From positions 470,053 to 534,052 of the forward strand of contig NZ_KB891988.1 in assembly GCF_000373625.1 (NCBI RefSeq): DNA of 64,000 nt. Reading direction: 5' to 3'. The DNA comes from Streptomyces sp. LaPpAH-108 (lineage in GTDB: Bacteria; Actinomycetota; Actinomycetes; Streptomycetales; Streptomycetaceae). The stretch's first letter is position 1. The number at the start of each line of letters is the position of its first letter. Position numbers and translations under genes: made by a program. Of this stretch, positions 1 through 8,991 are shown one piece after another. The notes under the pieces were generated by a model that was not told the origin of the DNA, did no database searches, and was given only the letters and a program-made list of their open reading frames with translations.

Positions 1-292
1 CCCCGACAACACCCCCCGAAAACCACCCCCCGAAGCCTGACGCCCTCGGGTTCTGCGCGCAGGGCGCACGCCGCACCCCGAGGCGCACGGACCGGCCACG
101 GCACGCGCCACCCGCTTCCGCACGCCTTCGCCACCCCGTACCACCCCCGTGCCATCGGCCATCCGGGGTATCGGAGACACCAACCGGGGTCCGGCACGGT
201 TGAGTCGAAGAGGTACATCTCGCCGTACACGAACCAGTGGAGCGCCCCGCACGGGGAGAGGGCGTCGGCAGCGGCTCAGTGGAGGAGAACGG
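1..292. other. Gene-free window edge and leader
   Basis: No convincing gene is seen on either strand. The in-frame extension upstream of the following hydrolase has no ribosome binding site and lacks its family's sequence, so it is treated as leader. A GGAGGAG ribosome binding site sits at about 281-287, just before the ATG at 293. Confidence 0.5.
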
Positions 293-1450
293 ATGAGTCA
301 GGAGATCACCGTCCAGGGCACGGTCGCCGAGGGCTTCGAGGCGGTACGCGAGGAGTTCGCCGCCTTCGTCTCCGGTGAACGCGCGGACTACGAAGGCCAG
401 TTGTGCGCCTATGTGCATGGCAGGAAGGTCGTCGACCTGTGGGCGGGCGACGGCGTCGACGGCAACACGCTGTACGGCGTCCACTCGTCCACCAAGGGCG
501 CCGCCCATCTCGTCGCCGCCCTGCTGGTGCAGGACGGCACGCTGGAACTGGACCGCAAGGTCACCTACTACTGGCCGGAGTTCGGCGTCGAGGGCAAGGG
601 CGCGCTCACCCTGCGCGATCTGCTGGCCCACCGCGCCGGACTGATCGGCACGGACACCGGCTTCAGCCCGGCCGAGCTGGCCGACGACCGCGCGCTGGCC
701 GAACGCCTCGCCGACCAGCGGCCCTTCTGGCGCCCCGGCACCGCCTTCGGCTACCACGCGGTGGTGATCGGCGCCCTGACCGGCGAGGTCGCCCGCCGCG
801 CGACGGGCCGTACGCTCCAGGAGCTGTACGAGGAGCGGGTCCGCGTCCCCTACGGGCTCGACTTCTACCTGGGCCTGCCCGCCTCCCGCGAACCCCGCTT
901 CCGCAGCACCCAGCCGATGGTGCTCACCCCCGTGCAGCAGGCCGAGTCCGAGGCACGGCCGTCAGGACCGCACACCCTGGAGGCCATCGCCTACAACCTG
1001 CACGCCGCCGAGCCCACCGACCTCGAATCCGTGCCCAACGACCGCACCCTGCGCGCCAGAGGACCCGCCTCGATCGGCGGTGTCGCCTCGGCGCGCGGTC
1101 TCGCCGGGATGTACGCGGCGATGATCAGCGAGGTGGCCGAGAAGGCACCGCTGCTGAAGGCCGACACGGTCGCCGAGTTCGGACAGCCGCACTCGGTCGG
1201 CTACGACCTGGTCGGCCGCGTCCACAAGACGTTCGGCCTCGGCTTCCAGATCACCGCCGACACCCACTACCCCTTCCTCGGCGCGGGCACCATCGGCCAC
1301 AGCGGTGCCGCCGGCTCCCAGGCCTTCGCGGACCCACGCAGCGGCCTCGCCTACGGCTACACCCGCCGCCGCTTCGCCTACCCCGGCGGCGCGGCCCCGG
1401 AGAACGACCGCCTGGTGGCGGCGGCGCACCGGGCGGCGCTGGGACTCTGA
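293..1450 (+). CDS. Serine hydrolase, class C beta-lactamase/esterase family
   Basis: This 385-residue protein belongs to the penicillin-binding-protein-like serine hydrolases (Pfam Beta-lactamase, EstB-type esterases). The SxxK motif is SSTK at residues 65-68, giving Ser65 as nucleophile and Lys68 as base. The second-motif tyrosine is probably Tyr154 (GYHA), and a GHSGAAG stretch near the C-terminus replaces the KTG triad, as in esterase-type members. The ATG at 293 follows GGAGGAG by about 5 nt. No signal peptide is visible, so a cytoplasmic esterase or peptidase is more likely than a true beta-lactamase. The substrate cannot be read from the sequence. It is monocistronic, and the next gene converges on it. 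Confidence 0.88.
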   Translation: MSQEITVQGTVAEGFEAVREEFAAFVSGERADYEGQLCAYVHGRKVVDLWAGDGVDGNTLYGVHSSTKGAAHLVAALLVQDGTLELDRKVTYYWPEFGVEGKGALTLRDLLAHRAGLIGTDTGFSPAELADDRALAERLADQRPFWRPGTAFGYHAVVIGALTGEVARRATGRTLQELYEERVRVPYGLDFYLGLPASREPRFRSTQPMVLTPVQQAESEARPSGPHTLEAIAYNLHAAEPTDLESVPNDRTLRARGPASIGGVASARGLAGMYAAMISEVAEKAPLLKADTVAEFGQPHSVGYDLVGRVHKTFGLGFQITADTHYPFLGAGTIGHSGAAGSQAFADPRSGLAYGYTRRRFAYPGGAAPENDRLVAAAHRAALGL

Positions 1451-1521
1451 CCCGCGCGAAGAGCGTACGACGGAGGCCGCACCCCCCCCATGCACGGGTG
1501 CGGCCTCCGGTACGTACGACC

Positions 1522-2544
1522 TCAGAGCTTGACGACCATCTTGCCGATGTTCTCCCCCCGCAGCAGACCGAGGAACGCCGACACCGCGTTGTCGATGCCG
1601 TCCACGACCGTCTCGCTGTACTTCAGCTCGCCCGAGGCGACCCAGGGGCCGACCTCGCGGACGAACTCGGGCTGGAGGTCGTAGTGGTCGCCCACCAGGA
1701 AGCCCTCCATGCGGCCCCGGGTCTGGATCAGCCGGGCGAGGTTGTTCGGACCGGGGGCGGGCTCGGTGTTGTTGTAGACCGAGATCATGCCGCAGATGGC
1801 GATGCGGCCGTGCAGCCGGAGCGAGCCGAGGGCGGCCTGGAGGTGGTCGCCGCCGACGTTGTCGAAGTAGACGTCGATGCCGTCGGGCGCGGCCTCGCGC
1901 AGCTGCGCACTCACCGGGCCGTCCTTGTAGTTGAACGCGGCGTCGAAGCCGTACTCGTCCACCAGGAGCCGTACCTTCTCGTCGGACCCGGCCGAGCCGA
2001 TGACCCGGGCGGCGCCCTTCAGCCGGGCGATCTGACCGACCTCGCTGCCCACGGCACCGGCGGCGCCCGAGACGAAGACGGTGTCGCCCTCCTTGAAGGA
2101 GGCCACGCGCAGCAGACCAGCGTACGCGGTCAGGCCGGTCATGCCGAGCACGCCCAGGTAGGCGGAGAGCGGCGCGGCCTGCGGGTCGACCTTGGCGGCG
2201 CTCTTCGCGTCCACCGCCGCGTACTCGCGCCAGCCGAGGAAGTGCAGCAGATGGTCCCCGACCTCCACGCCCTCGGCGTTGGAGGCGACGACCACGCCGA
2301 CGGCCCCGCCCTGCATGGGCTCACCGAGGGCGAAGGGCTCGGCGTAGGACTTGGCGGCACTCATCCGGCCCCGCATGTACGGGTCCACCGAGAGGTACTC
2401 GTTGCGTACCAGGACCTGGCCCTCGCCGGGCACCGGCATCGGGACCTCGACCAGCGCGAAGTCCTCGGGCTTCGGCCAGCCCACCGGACGGCTGAGCAGA
2501 TGCCACTCGCGGCTCACGGCGGGCAGGGCGGGGGAGTCGGACAT
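1522..2544 (-). CDS. NADP-dependent oxidoreductase, LTB4DH/PTGR-type MDR family
   Basis: This 340-residue zinc-independent medium-chain dehydrogenase/reductase is of the leukotriene-B4 dehydrogenase/curcumin-reductase type. Such enzymes reduce the C=C bond of alpha,beta-unsaturated ketones and aldehydes with NADPH. The N-terminal GroES-like domain has SVDPYMRGRM at about 52-61. The Rossmann fold carries the nucleotide loop SGAAGAVGS near residue 160, followed by FDAAFNYKD and YFDNVGG, all typical of the family. It is divergent from a MarR gene across a 94-bp region with two inverted repeats, so it is probably that regulator's target. A reactive-carbonyl or phenolic inducer is a reasonable inference. 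Confidence 0.92.
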   Translation of the reverse strand: MSDSPALPAVSREWHLLSRPVGWPKPEDFALVEVPMPVPGEGQVLVRNEYLSVDPYMRGRMSAAKSYAEPFALGEPMQGGAVGVVVASNAEGVEVGDHLLHFLGWREYAAVDAKSAAKVDPQAAPLSAYLGVLGMTGLTAYAGLLRVASFKEGDTVFVSGAAGAVGSEVGQIARLKGAARVIGSAGSDEKVRLLVDEYGFDAAFNYKDGPVSAQLREAAPDGIDVYFDNVGGDHLQAALGSLRLHGRIAICGMISVYNNTEPAPGPNNLARLIQTRGRMEGFLVGDHYDLQPEFVREVGPWVASGELKYSETVVDGIDNAVSAFLGLLRGENIGKMVVKL

Positions 2545-2570
2545 GAGGGGCTGACCTTCTTCCAGAATGC

Positions 2571-2607
2571 TTCAGTACCTGAAATAACCATGCGCCTGAA
2601 TATTTCA
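2571..2607. promoter_or_regulatory. Candidate MarR operators between divergent genes
   Basis: Two dyads lie in an unusually AT-rich patch. TTCAG-TAC-CTGAA is at 2571-2583 and TGAA-TAT-TTCA at 2597-2607, with centres about 25 bp apart. Their half-sites are related (CTGAA/TGAA). The position between the divergent oxidoreductase and marR genes fits autoregulation together with control of the neighbour. Confidence 0.55.
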
Positions 2608-2638
2608 TGCTGTCAAGTAACGCGGTATCCTGGAGCGC

Positions 2639-3094
2639 ATGTCCCCCTCGTCCGCGTCATCCGCCCAGGAGCGGCGCCGTGCCGCCGACCCCCTCACCCT
2701 CGAGGTCGTCGAACTGATCGGTGACGTCGTGGCCCGCTTCCACGCGGACTACGACGAAGCGGCGGCAGCCCACGCCCTCACCGGCCCGCAGGCCCGCCTG
2801 CTCAGCCTGCTCGCCCTCGAACCGCTGCCGATGCGCCGCCTCGCCCAGCGGCTCAAGTGCGAGCCGTCCAACGTCACCGGGATCGTGGACCGCCTGGAGT
2901 CGCGCGGCCTGGTCGAGCGCCGCCCCGACAGCGGCGACCGCCGGGTCAAGCTCGCCGCCGCCACCGAGGAGGGGCTCAGCGTCGCCCGCGACCTGCGCGA
3001 GGGCCTGCGCTTCGCCCGCGAACCGCTGGCCGGGCTCTCGGACGAGGAGCGCGGCTCCCTGCGGGACCTGCTGCGCCGGATGCTCTCGGCCTGA
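2639..3094 (+). CDS. MarR family transcriptional regulator
   Basis: This 151-residue winged-helix repressor has helix 1 at about 18-45 and the DNA-binding core at about 60-110. The recognition region reads CEPSNVTGIVDRLESRG and the wing ERRPDSGDRRVKLA, with the conserved D-R-R of MarR wings. The C-terminal helix would dimerise. The ATG at 2639 is preceded by GGAG with a short spacer of about 3 nt. Divergent orientation to the oxidoreductase and the intervening dyads suggest that it represses both genes. The ligand is unknown. Confidence 0.93.
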   Translation: MSPSSASSAQERRRAADPLTLEVVELIGDVVARFHADYDEAAAAHALTGPQARLLSLLALEPLPMRRLAQRLKCEPSNVTGIVDRLESRGLVERRPDSGDRRVKLAAATEEGLSVARDLREGLRFAREPLAGLSDEERGSLRDLLRRMLSA

Positions 3095-3137
3095 TCCGGG
3101 CGTGGCCCCGCCCGGCCGGTTGGGTAAAGTCCTCGCC

Positions 3138-3941
3138 ATGCGCGATCTCGGGGTGGGGTTCCGTCATCTGCTGCGCGGCCAGCGCTGGGTGACCCGGCAC
3201 GGCGGACGGTACGGCTACGGGCTGCTGCCCGGCCTGATCACCCTCGTCCTCTACACGGCCGCGCTCGTCGCGCTCGCCGTGTGGGGCTACGACGCCGTCA
3301 CCTGGGCGACCCCGTTCGCCGACGACTGGTCGAGCCCCTGGCAGCGCCTGTTCCGGGACGTCCTCGCCGTCGTCCTCTTCGCGCTCGTCCTGCTGCTCGC
3401 GGTCCTCACCTTCACCGCGGTCACCCTGCTCGTCGGCCAGCCCTTCTACGAGAGCCTGTCCGAGCGGTGCGACGAGGACGTCTCGCCCGACGGCACCGCG
3501 CCCCGCTCCGAGCTGCCCCTGTGGCGCGAGCTGTGGATCTCGGCCCGCGACAGCCTGCGGGTGCTGGCCCGCGCCTGTGTGTGGGGCGTCCTGCTCTTCG
3601 CGCTCGGTTTCCTGCCCGTGGTCGGGCAGACGGTGGTCCCGGTCGTCGGCTTCTTCGTCACCGGCTTCTTCCTCACCGAGGAACTGGCCGCCGTCGCCCT
3701 CCAGCGCCGGGGCCTGGACCTGCGCGCCCGCCTGGCCCTGCTGCGCTCCCGCAAGAGCCTGGTCTGGGGCTTCGGCGTCCCGCTCGGCCTCGCCTTTCTG
3801 GTCCCGGTCGTCGCCGTCTTCCTGATGCCGGGCGCCGTCGCCGGAGCCACCCTCCTCGCCCGCGACCTCCTGGACGAGGAGACCACCGAGGACCGCCCGG
3901 AACCCGAACAGCCCGAGGCGGACCGCCCGGTCACCGCCTGA
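3138..3941 (+). CDS. EI24 domain-containing membrane protein
   Basis: This 267-residue integral membrane protein has four to six hydrophobic segments: about 30-55, 75-105, 150-190 and 220-245. It begins MRDLGVGFRHLLRG, and the pattern matches EI24/CysZ-like proteins (Pfam EI24), including the VGQPFYESLSERCDE segment after the second membrane region. CysZ members move sulfate, but the role of actinobacterial EI24 proteins is not established. The C-terminal tail from about 245 is acidic and proline-rich and probably cytoplasmic. The ATG at 3138 is chosen because the family N-terminus starts there; a longer in-frame extension overlaps marR and has no family signal. Confidence 0.85.
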   Translation: MRDLGVGFRHLLRGQRWVTRHGGRYGYGLLPGLITLVLYTAALVALAVWGYDAVTWATPFADDWSSPWQRLFRDVLAVVLFALVLLLAVLTFTAVTLLVGQPFYESLSERCDEDVSPDGTAPRSELPLWRELWISARDSLRVLARACVWGVLLFALGFLPVVGQTVVPVVGFFVTGFFLTEELAAVALQRRGLDLRARLALLRSRKSLVWGFGVPLGLAFLVPVVAVFLMPGAVAGATLLARDLLDEETTEDRPEPEQPEADRPVTA

Positions 3942-4060
3942 GCGGCCACGGTGAAGTCGTGCGGGTGTGTGAAAGGTTCGTACGGAACCACCCCCGCACC
4001 CCCGTCCGGCGTCCCCCGCGCCGCCCCCGCCCGTTACCGTCGGAGGCGGGACACGTCCCT

Positions 4061-4109
4061 CGACGAGCAGCCCCGGTCCGGAACCTGACAGCTGGACCGG
4101 GGCTCGTCG
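4061..4109. terminator. Bidirectional terminator hairpin
   Basis: A long inverted repeat has arms 4061-4079 and 4094-4109 (CGACGAGC...CCCGGTCC against GGACCGGGGCTCGTCG), with a 3-nt bulge and a 14-nt loop. It lies between the convergent EI24 and CBS genes and would terminate both. Confidence 0.75.
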
Positions 4110-4131
4110 CATCCCACGGGCGCCGCGCCCC

Positions 4132-4566
4132 TCAACGGATCTCTTCGTCCGTCGTGCGGGCGTGCTCCGGCGTCGGCGCGTCGATGCGCCCAGGACGCCC
4201 CTGGATGGCCGGGTCGCCCGCGTTCACCACGCCCACCGGGACGCCGTTCTCCATGACGACGGCCTGGCGCACGGAGTGCTCGCGCATCTTCTGGGTGACG
4301 ACGTCCAGACCGTCCTCGACGTCCACGATCACCAGGTCATCCTGGACCGCCTCGCCCATGGTCAGATTCTCGGCGTCGGCGCCGTCCGCGAGCACCCCGC
4401 TCAGCAGGTCGTGATCGCTGACCAGCCCGACCGGGTTCCCGTCCGCCACGACGAGCACGACGTCGACCCCGCCGTCCCGCATGGTCCGGGCCACCGACGT
4501 CACCGAAGCACCGCTGTCGGCCGTCGTGGGGTTCCCCGTCATGACCTCGCGCAGAGTGTTGTCCAT
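4132..4566 (-). CDS. CBS domain-containing protein
   Basis: This 144-residue protein consists of a tandem CBS pair (Bateman module). The first CBS covers about 8-62 (VREVMT-like start, then VSDHDLLSGV) and the second about 70-120 (QAVVMENGVPVGVVNAGD). CBS pairs bind adenine nucleotides, and small stand-alone ones are common in Streptomyces with no fixed partner. The last 25 residues are hydrophilic and probably disordered. AGAGGGG precedes the ATG. No operon partner is evident. Confidence 0.9.
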   Translation of the reverse strand: MDNTLREVMTGNPTTADSGASVTSVARTMRDGGVDVVLVVADGNPVGLVSDHDLLSGVLADGADAENLTMGEAVQDDLVIVDVEDGLDVVTQKMREHSVRQAVVMENGVPVGVVNAGDPAIQGRPGRIDAPTPEHARTTDEEIR

Positions 4567-4663
4567 CTCCGGCCCCTCTCACCGACGCGTACGACGTTGT
4601 CCGCCACCCCGGGTACCCCGCCTGCCGCTCCCGACCCCACCGTCCCGCGCCGGGCGGGGACGG

Positions 4664-5641
4664 CTAGCGGGTCGAGAAGCCGTACACCGTCTCCGAGCGG
4701 TAGACCTCGCCCGGGTCGAGCCGCGTGCTGGGGAAGTCCGGGCGATGGGGGGAGTCCGGGAAGTGCTGGGTCTCCAGGGCGATGCCCTCGCCGGGGGCGA
4801 AGGGGGCGCCGAGGTGGTCGGCGGTGTAGAGCTGGATGCCTGGTTCGGTCGTGGACACCGTCAGGGCCCGGCCCGAGGCGGGGTCGTACAGCTCGGCCAC
4901 CTCCTCGGCGGCGGCCGTGACGCCCTTGTCCAGGACGAAGTTGTGGTCGTAGCCGGACCCGGTCTTGCGGGCCGCGCGGAAGTCGAAGCGGGTGCCGGTC
5001 ACGTCCGCCGGGTCGCCCTCCGGGATCAGGTCCGCGTCCACCGGGGTGTACCGGGAGGCGGCGAGCCGCAGTTCATGACCGCCCGCGTGCCCGGAGCCCG
5101 GCCCGCCGAGGTTCCAGTACGTGTGGTTGGTGAGGTTCACGATCGTCGGCGCGTCCGTCACCGCCTCGTAGGCGATCCGCAGCGCGCCCGAGGCGTCCAG
5201 CGTGTAGGTGGCGGCCACCTCCAGGCGGCCCGGGAAGCCCTCCTCGCCGTGCGGGCTGACCCGGCTCAGGCGCAGGCCGTGCTCGACCGGCGCCACGTCC
5301 CACACCCGCCGGTCGAAGCCCTCCTCGCCGCCGTGCAGCGAGTGGGGGCCGTTGTTGGGCGCCAGCGCGTACGTCCGGCCGTCCAGCGGGAAGCGGGCGC
5401 CCGCGATGCGGTTGGCGTACCGCCCGACCAGGGCGCCCAGATACGGCCCCCGGTGCGTCAGATAGTCGTCCAGGGACGGGAATCCCAGGACCACGTCCGC
5501 CGGGCGGCCCTCCCGGTCCGGGGTCTCGACGGACTGCACGATCCCGCCGTACGACAGCACGCGCACCCGCGTCCCGCCGCGCTCCAGCGTCCAGCGGTGC
5601 ACCGGGGCCCCGTCGGAAAGTGTGCCGAAAAGTTCGCCCAT
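4664..5641 (-). CDS. galM: Aldose 1-epimerase (mutarotase)
   Basis: This 325-residue galactose-mutarotase-family enzyme interconverts alpha and beta anomers of hexoses in the cytoplasm. The catalytic residues are all visible: His103 in SLHGGEEGFDRRVW, His173 in LTNHTYWNLGG, and the base Glu290 in ALETQHFPDSP. The conserved GRYANRIAGARF segment lies at 73-84. Full length is normal for the family and there is no signal peptide. It ends 15 bp before the upstream edge of the SGNH lipoprotein gene's 3' end, on the same strand. AAGG lies about 8 nt before the ATG. Confidence 0.96.
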   Translation of the reverse strand: MGELFGTLSDGAPVHRWTLERGGTRVRVLSYGGIVQSVETPDREGRPADVVLGFPSLDDYLTHRGPYLGALVGRYANRIAGARFPLDGRTYALAPNNGPHSLHGGEEGFDRRVWDVAPVEHGLRLSRVSPHGEEGFPGRLEVAATYTLDASGALRIAYEAVTDAPTIVNLTNHTYWNLGGPGSGHAGGHELRLAASRYTPVDADLIPEGDPADVTGTRFDFRAARKTGSGYDHNFVLDKGVTAAAEEVAELYDPASGRALTVSTTEPGIQLYTADHLGAPFAPGEGIALETQHFPDSPHRPDFPSTRLDPGEVYRSETVYGFSTR

Positions 5642-5656
5642 GTGGGAAACCTTAGG

Positions 5657-6538
5657 TCACGGTCGCTCCGCCGTGACCGTGCGGTACGCGATCTCCGCGA
5701 GCCTGGCCTGACCGCTGCGGCTCGGGTGGAACCAGTCCCAGCGGCTGAGCTGGCCGGTGCCGAAGCGGTAGTCGAAGACCGCGTTGCCGTCGAACCGGCA
5801 GCGCGGGTCGCTCGCGCACACGTCCTCCAGCGCCGCGTTGTAGTCCTCCACCCGCTGCTGGACCTTCTCGCGCCGCCGGGTGGCCGCCGCCGTCAGATCG
5901 TCGGCCGCGCCCAGCATCGAGGGGCAGATGCCGAGCTTCCACACCTGCTTGCCCAGCGGGTCCGTGCGCCCCGTCGACCACAGCCGCTGGAGATTGGGCA
6001 CGCTCGCGACGTACACCTGCGTCCTCGGCAGCGTCGTGCGCAGCGTGCGCAGGGACTTCGCGAAGTCCGCGCGGAACTCCTTCACCGGGGTCATCGCGGA
6101 CACCGAGGCACGGCAGGCGTCGTTCGCCCCGACCATCACCGTCACCAGCTCGGGCCTGCGCGCGGCGGCCCGGGCCAGCTGACCGGGCAGGTCGGCCATG
6201 CGGGCGCCGGTCACCGCGTAGTTCCAGCTGTACTCCGCCGCCTTCACGGGCCCGAGCAGCCGCACCGCGAGGCTGTCCACCCCGGCGTCGCTGCCCGTCG
6301 CCCAGGAGACCTCCGGGCAGTCGGAGAACACCGAGCAGGCGTCGAAGCCGCGGGTGATGGAGTCCCCGACGGCGGCGATCGAACCGGGGCTGCGGTTCCA
6401 CACCGGCGCGGGCTTCGCGGGGGCCCGGGACACGCCCGTACCCGCGTGATCACCCCGGATGGAGTCACACCCCGTCGCCAGCACGGCCGCCGTCAGCACC
6501 GCGACGGCGGCCCGTACCCGGTGGCCTCGCTTCCGCAT
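5657..6538 (-). CDS. SGNH/GDSL-family lipoprotein hydrolase
   Basis: This 293-residue exported lipase or esterase begins with a type II signal peptide: basic MRKRGHRVR, a hydrophobic core, then the lipobox LATGC with the lipidated cysteine at 24. The SGNH blocks are clear: AVGDSITRGFD (nucleophile Ser60), the GxND block VGANDAC, and DWFHPS near the C-terminus supplying Asp and His. Six or more cysteines suggest disulfides. The start at 6538 was chosen because it begins the signal peptide; an upstream extension of 44 codons has none. The substrate (lipid or acetylated polysaccharide) is unknown. Confidence 0.9.
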   Translation of the reverse strand: MRKRGHRVRAAVAVLTAAVLATGCDSIRGDHAGTGVSRAPAKPAPVWNRSPGSIAAVGDSITRGFDACSVFSDCPEVSWATGSDAGVDSLAVRLLGPVKAAEYSWNYAVTGARMADLPGQLARAAARRPELVTVMVGANDACRASVSAMTPVKEFRADFAKSLRTLRTTLPRTQVYVASVPNLQRLWSTGRTDPLGKQVWKLGICPSMLGAADDLTAAATRRREKVQQRVEDYNAALEDVCASDPRCRFDGNAVFDYRFGTGQLSRWDWFHPSRSGQARLAEIAYRTVTAERP

Positions 6539-6804
6539 CCTGGCTGATCCCCTCGCTCGTCGGTGCAGCTCCGGCAGGTGCGCCCCCCTCATGACAACGT
6601 GCCGCGGTTCCCGCCCCGCCCGCAGGGAACGGCACACCCCTGTACAAGCGTCCCCCTGGGTGAATGGCAAAGGTTTCCTGGCACCGGGACCGACGGTACG
6701 TCACACTCCTTGCACCGCCGCACGGTAGCCTCGCCCTCAACGCGGCCGTCGCCCCACTGCCGCCGGTCAGTCCGCAAGATGTCCCGCTCAGCCCGGAGGT
6801 TCCG

Positions 6805-7299
6805 GTGACGACACGTGGAGTTCTGTACGTGCACTCCGCGCCGCGCGCGCTCTGCCCGCATGTCGAGTGGGCCGTCGCCGGGGTGCTCGGCACGCGCGTC
6901 AACCTCGACTGGATCCGGCAGCCCGCCGCCCCCGGCACCTGGCGCTCCGAGTTCTCCTGGAAGGCCGAGGCCGGTACCGCCTCCAAGCTCGCCTCGGCGC
7001 TGCGCGGCTGGCAGATGCTCCGCTTCGAGGTCACCGCCGAGCCCAGCGCCACCGCCGAGGGCGAGCGCTACAGCTGCACCCCCGACCTCGGCATCTTCCA
7101 CGCCGTCACCGGCATCCACGGCGACATCCTCATCCCCGAGGACCGGCTGCGCGCGGCCCTGCAGCGCAGCAAGCACGGCGAGACCGACCTCGAGTCCGAA
7201 CTCGCCAAGCTCCTCGGCAAGCCCTGGGACGACGAACTGGAGCCCTTCCGCTACGCGGGCGAGGGCGCCCCGGTCCGCTGGCTGCACCAGGTGGTCTGA
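6805..7299 (+). CDS. DUF3145 family protein
   Basis: This 164-residue protein belongs to DUF3145, a conserved actinobacterial family of unknown function. It is recognised by its start VTTRGVLYVHSAPRALCPHV and by the stretches RSEFSWKAEAGTASKLASAL and FHAVTGIHGDILIPEDRL. The GTG start at 6805 has GGAGG at 6795-6799. It is soluble, with no membrane segment. It stands beside the fab operon, converging on fabF, but nothing in the sequence ties it to lipid synthesis. The upstream 266 bp form a divergent promoter region with the lipoprotein gene. Confidence 0.9.
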   Translation: MTTRGVLYVHSAPRALCPHVEWAVAGVLGTRVNLDWIRQPAAPGTWRSEFSWKAEAGTASKLASALRGWQMLRFEVTAEPSATAEGERYSCTPDLGIFHAVTGIHGDILIPEDRLRAALQRSKHGETDLESELAKLLGKPWDDELEPFRYAGEGAPVRWLHQVV

Positions 7300-7640
7300 A
7301 ACCTCCCGCACGTCTCCCGCCCGGCCCGGCCCACGACCGGCCGCACCCGGGCGTCCTGACGGCGGTCCTGGTCAGCGCCGAGATCGCCCGGTGGCACCGC
7401 CCCCGGGCCTGTGCCTCGGGGCCGCCGCCGTCGCCTCCCTGCTCTGTCCGAGCGCCTTCACGGCCGCCGCCGTACTGCCCGTACGGGACGGGAAGGGCGC
7501 CCCGCCGCCGCAGGCCCGTACCGACCCGCCGTGTGCACGGGCAACGCGATGCTCTGCGTGCGCCGACTGGCGGGCCCTCAGGTGGCGGCGATCGCGCCCG
7601 TGGCCTGGGTCATCACGGTGATGCTCATCGGTGACACGAC
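7300..7640. other. Gene-free stretch with possible gene remnant
   Basis: There is no intact gene. One plus-strand frame around 7405-7490 reads like a secretion-signal fragment (CLGAAAVASLLCPSAFTAA), but it has no usable start and no ribosome binding site. It may be the wreck of a small exported protein. Confidence 0.35.
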
Positions 7641-7677
7641 GACGGCCCGGTCTCCGACGAGCGGAGACCGGGCCGTC
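7641..7677. terminator. Terminator of the fab operon
   Basis: A perfect 16-bp stem has arms 7641-7656 and 7662-7677 (GACGGCCCGGTCTCCG and its complement) and a 5-nt ACGAG loop. It sits 17 bp beyond the fabF stop and between convergent transcripts. Confidence 0.85.
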
Positions 7678-7693
7678 ACGGCGTCACGACGCC

Positions 7694-8956
7694 TCAGATC
7701 GTCCTGAACGCCAGGACCACGTTGTGGCCGCCGAAGCCGAACGAATCGTTCAGCACGGCGATACGGCCCTCGGGGAGCGTGCGCGGCTCGCCGACGACGA
7801 CGTCCGCGTTGACCTCGGGGTCCAGCTCCGTGACGTTGATGGTCGGCGGGGCCGTGCGGTTGACCAGGGCCAGGATCGACGCGACGGTCTCGATGCCGCC
7901 CGCGCCGCCCAGCAGATGACCGGTCATCGACTTGGTGGCGGAGATCGCCATGTGGTCGACGTCGTCCCCGAACACCTTGCGCAGCGCCTTGACCTCGGCC
8001 ACGTCGCCCTGCGGCGTCGAGGTGGCGTGCGCGTTGACGTGCACGATCTCCGACGGCTTCAGGTCGGTCGAGTCCAGCAGGTTCTGCAGCGCGTGCGCGA
8101 TGCCGTTGCCCGAGGGCTCCGGCTGCGTGATGTGGTGCGCGTCGGCGGAGATGCCCTGACCGACCGCCTCGACGTAGATCCGGGCACCGCGCGCCTTGGC
8201 GTGCTCCTCGGACTCCAGCACGATCACACCGGCGCCCTCGCCGAGCACGAAGCCGTCACGGCCCGCGTCGTAGGGACGCGAGGCGCCCTCGGGGTCGTCG
8301 TTGTTCTTGGACATCGCCATCATGTTGCCGAAGGCCACGATGGGAAGCGGGTGGATGGCGGCCTCGGTACCACCGGCCACGACCACGTCCGCACGCCCGG
8401 TGCGGATCATCTCGATCGCGTACCCGATGGCCTCCGCGCCCGAGGCGCAGGCCGACACGGGGGTGTGCACACCGGCACGCGCGCCCAGCTCGATACCGAC
8501 GTTGGCCGCCGGGGAGTTGGGCATCAGCATCGGCACGGTGTGCGGGGAGACGCGGCGTACGCCCTTCTCCTTGAGCACGTCGTACTGGTCGAGCAGGGTC
8601 GTCACACCGCCGATGCCGGAGGCGATGACCGCGCCGAGCCGGTCGGGGTTGACGGCCTGGTCCTCGCCCGCCCTGGCGGTGAAACCGGCGTCCTGCCAGG
8701 CCTCCTTGGCCGCGATCAGCGCGAACTGCGCCGAGCGGTCCAGCTTGCGGGCCTGCGGGCGGGGGATGACCTCGCCGGGCTCGACCGCGATACGCGCGGC
8801 GATCTTGACCGGCAGCTCCTGTGCCCAGTCCTCCTCCAGGCGGCCGACGCCGGACCGGCCGGCGAGCAGGGCCTCCCAGGTGGAGGGCACGTCGCCACCC
8901 AGCGGTGTGGTTGCGCCGATACCGGTGACGACCACGGTGCGATTGGTCGGGCTCAC
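7694..8956 (-). CDS. fabF: Beta-ketoacyl-ACP synthase II
   Basis: This 420-residue KAS II condenses malonyl-ACP with acyl-ACP in the elongation cycle of type II fatty acid synthesis. The Cys-His-His triad is Cys170 (VSACASGAEA), His310 (VNAHATSTPQGD) and His347 (KSMTGHLLGGAGG), with the lysine of TKS just before the last. The GTG at 8956 is preceded by GGAGAAAG and begins the family N-terminus (SPTNRTVVVTGIGATTPLGG). It is the last gene of fabD-fabH-acpP-fabF, 97 bp after acpP, and closes with a strong terminator. Confidence 0.97.
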   Translation of the reverse strand: MSPTNRTVVVTGIGATTPLGGDVPSTWEALLAGRSGVGRLEEDWAQELPVKIAARIAVEPGEVIPRPQARKLDRSAQFALIAAKEAWQDAGFTARAGEDQAVNPDRLGAVIASGIGGVTTLLDQYDVLKEKGVRRVSPHTVPMLMPNSPAANVGIELGARAGVHTPVSACASGAEAIGYAIEMIRTGRADVVVAGGTEAAIHPLPIVAFGNMMAMSKNNDDPEGASRPYDAGRDGFVLGEGAGVIVLESEEHAKARGARIYVEAVGQGISADAHHITQPEPSGNGIAHALQNLLDSTDLKPSEIVHVNAHATSTPQGDVAEVKALRKVFGDDVDHMAISATKSMTGHLLGGAGGIETVASILALVNRTAPPTINVTELDPEVNADVVVGEPRTLPEGRIAVLNDSFGFGGHNVVLAFRTI

Positions 8957-8991
8957 GGGAATTCTTTCTCCAACGATGCGGGAATCTACGG

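Noticed and set aside
403-2724. A 773-codon plus-strand frame spanning two genes
   Set aside because: It is an out-of-frame shadow of the serine hydrolase and antisense to the oxidoreductase; its composition is Arg/Pro/Gly-rich.
7405-7500. Signal-peptide-like reading CLGAAAVASLLCPSAFTAA
   Set aside because: No start codon with a ribosome binding site, and the downstream frame has no secreted-protein character; recorded only as a possible remnant.
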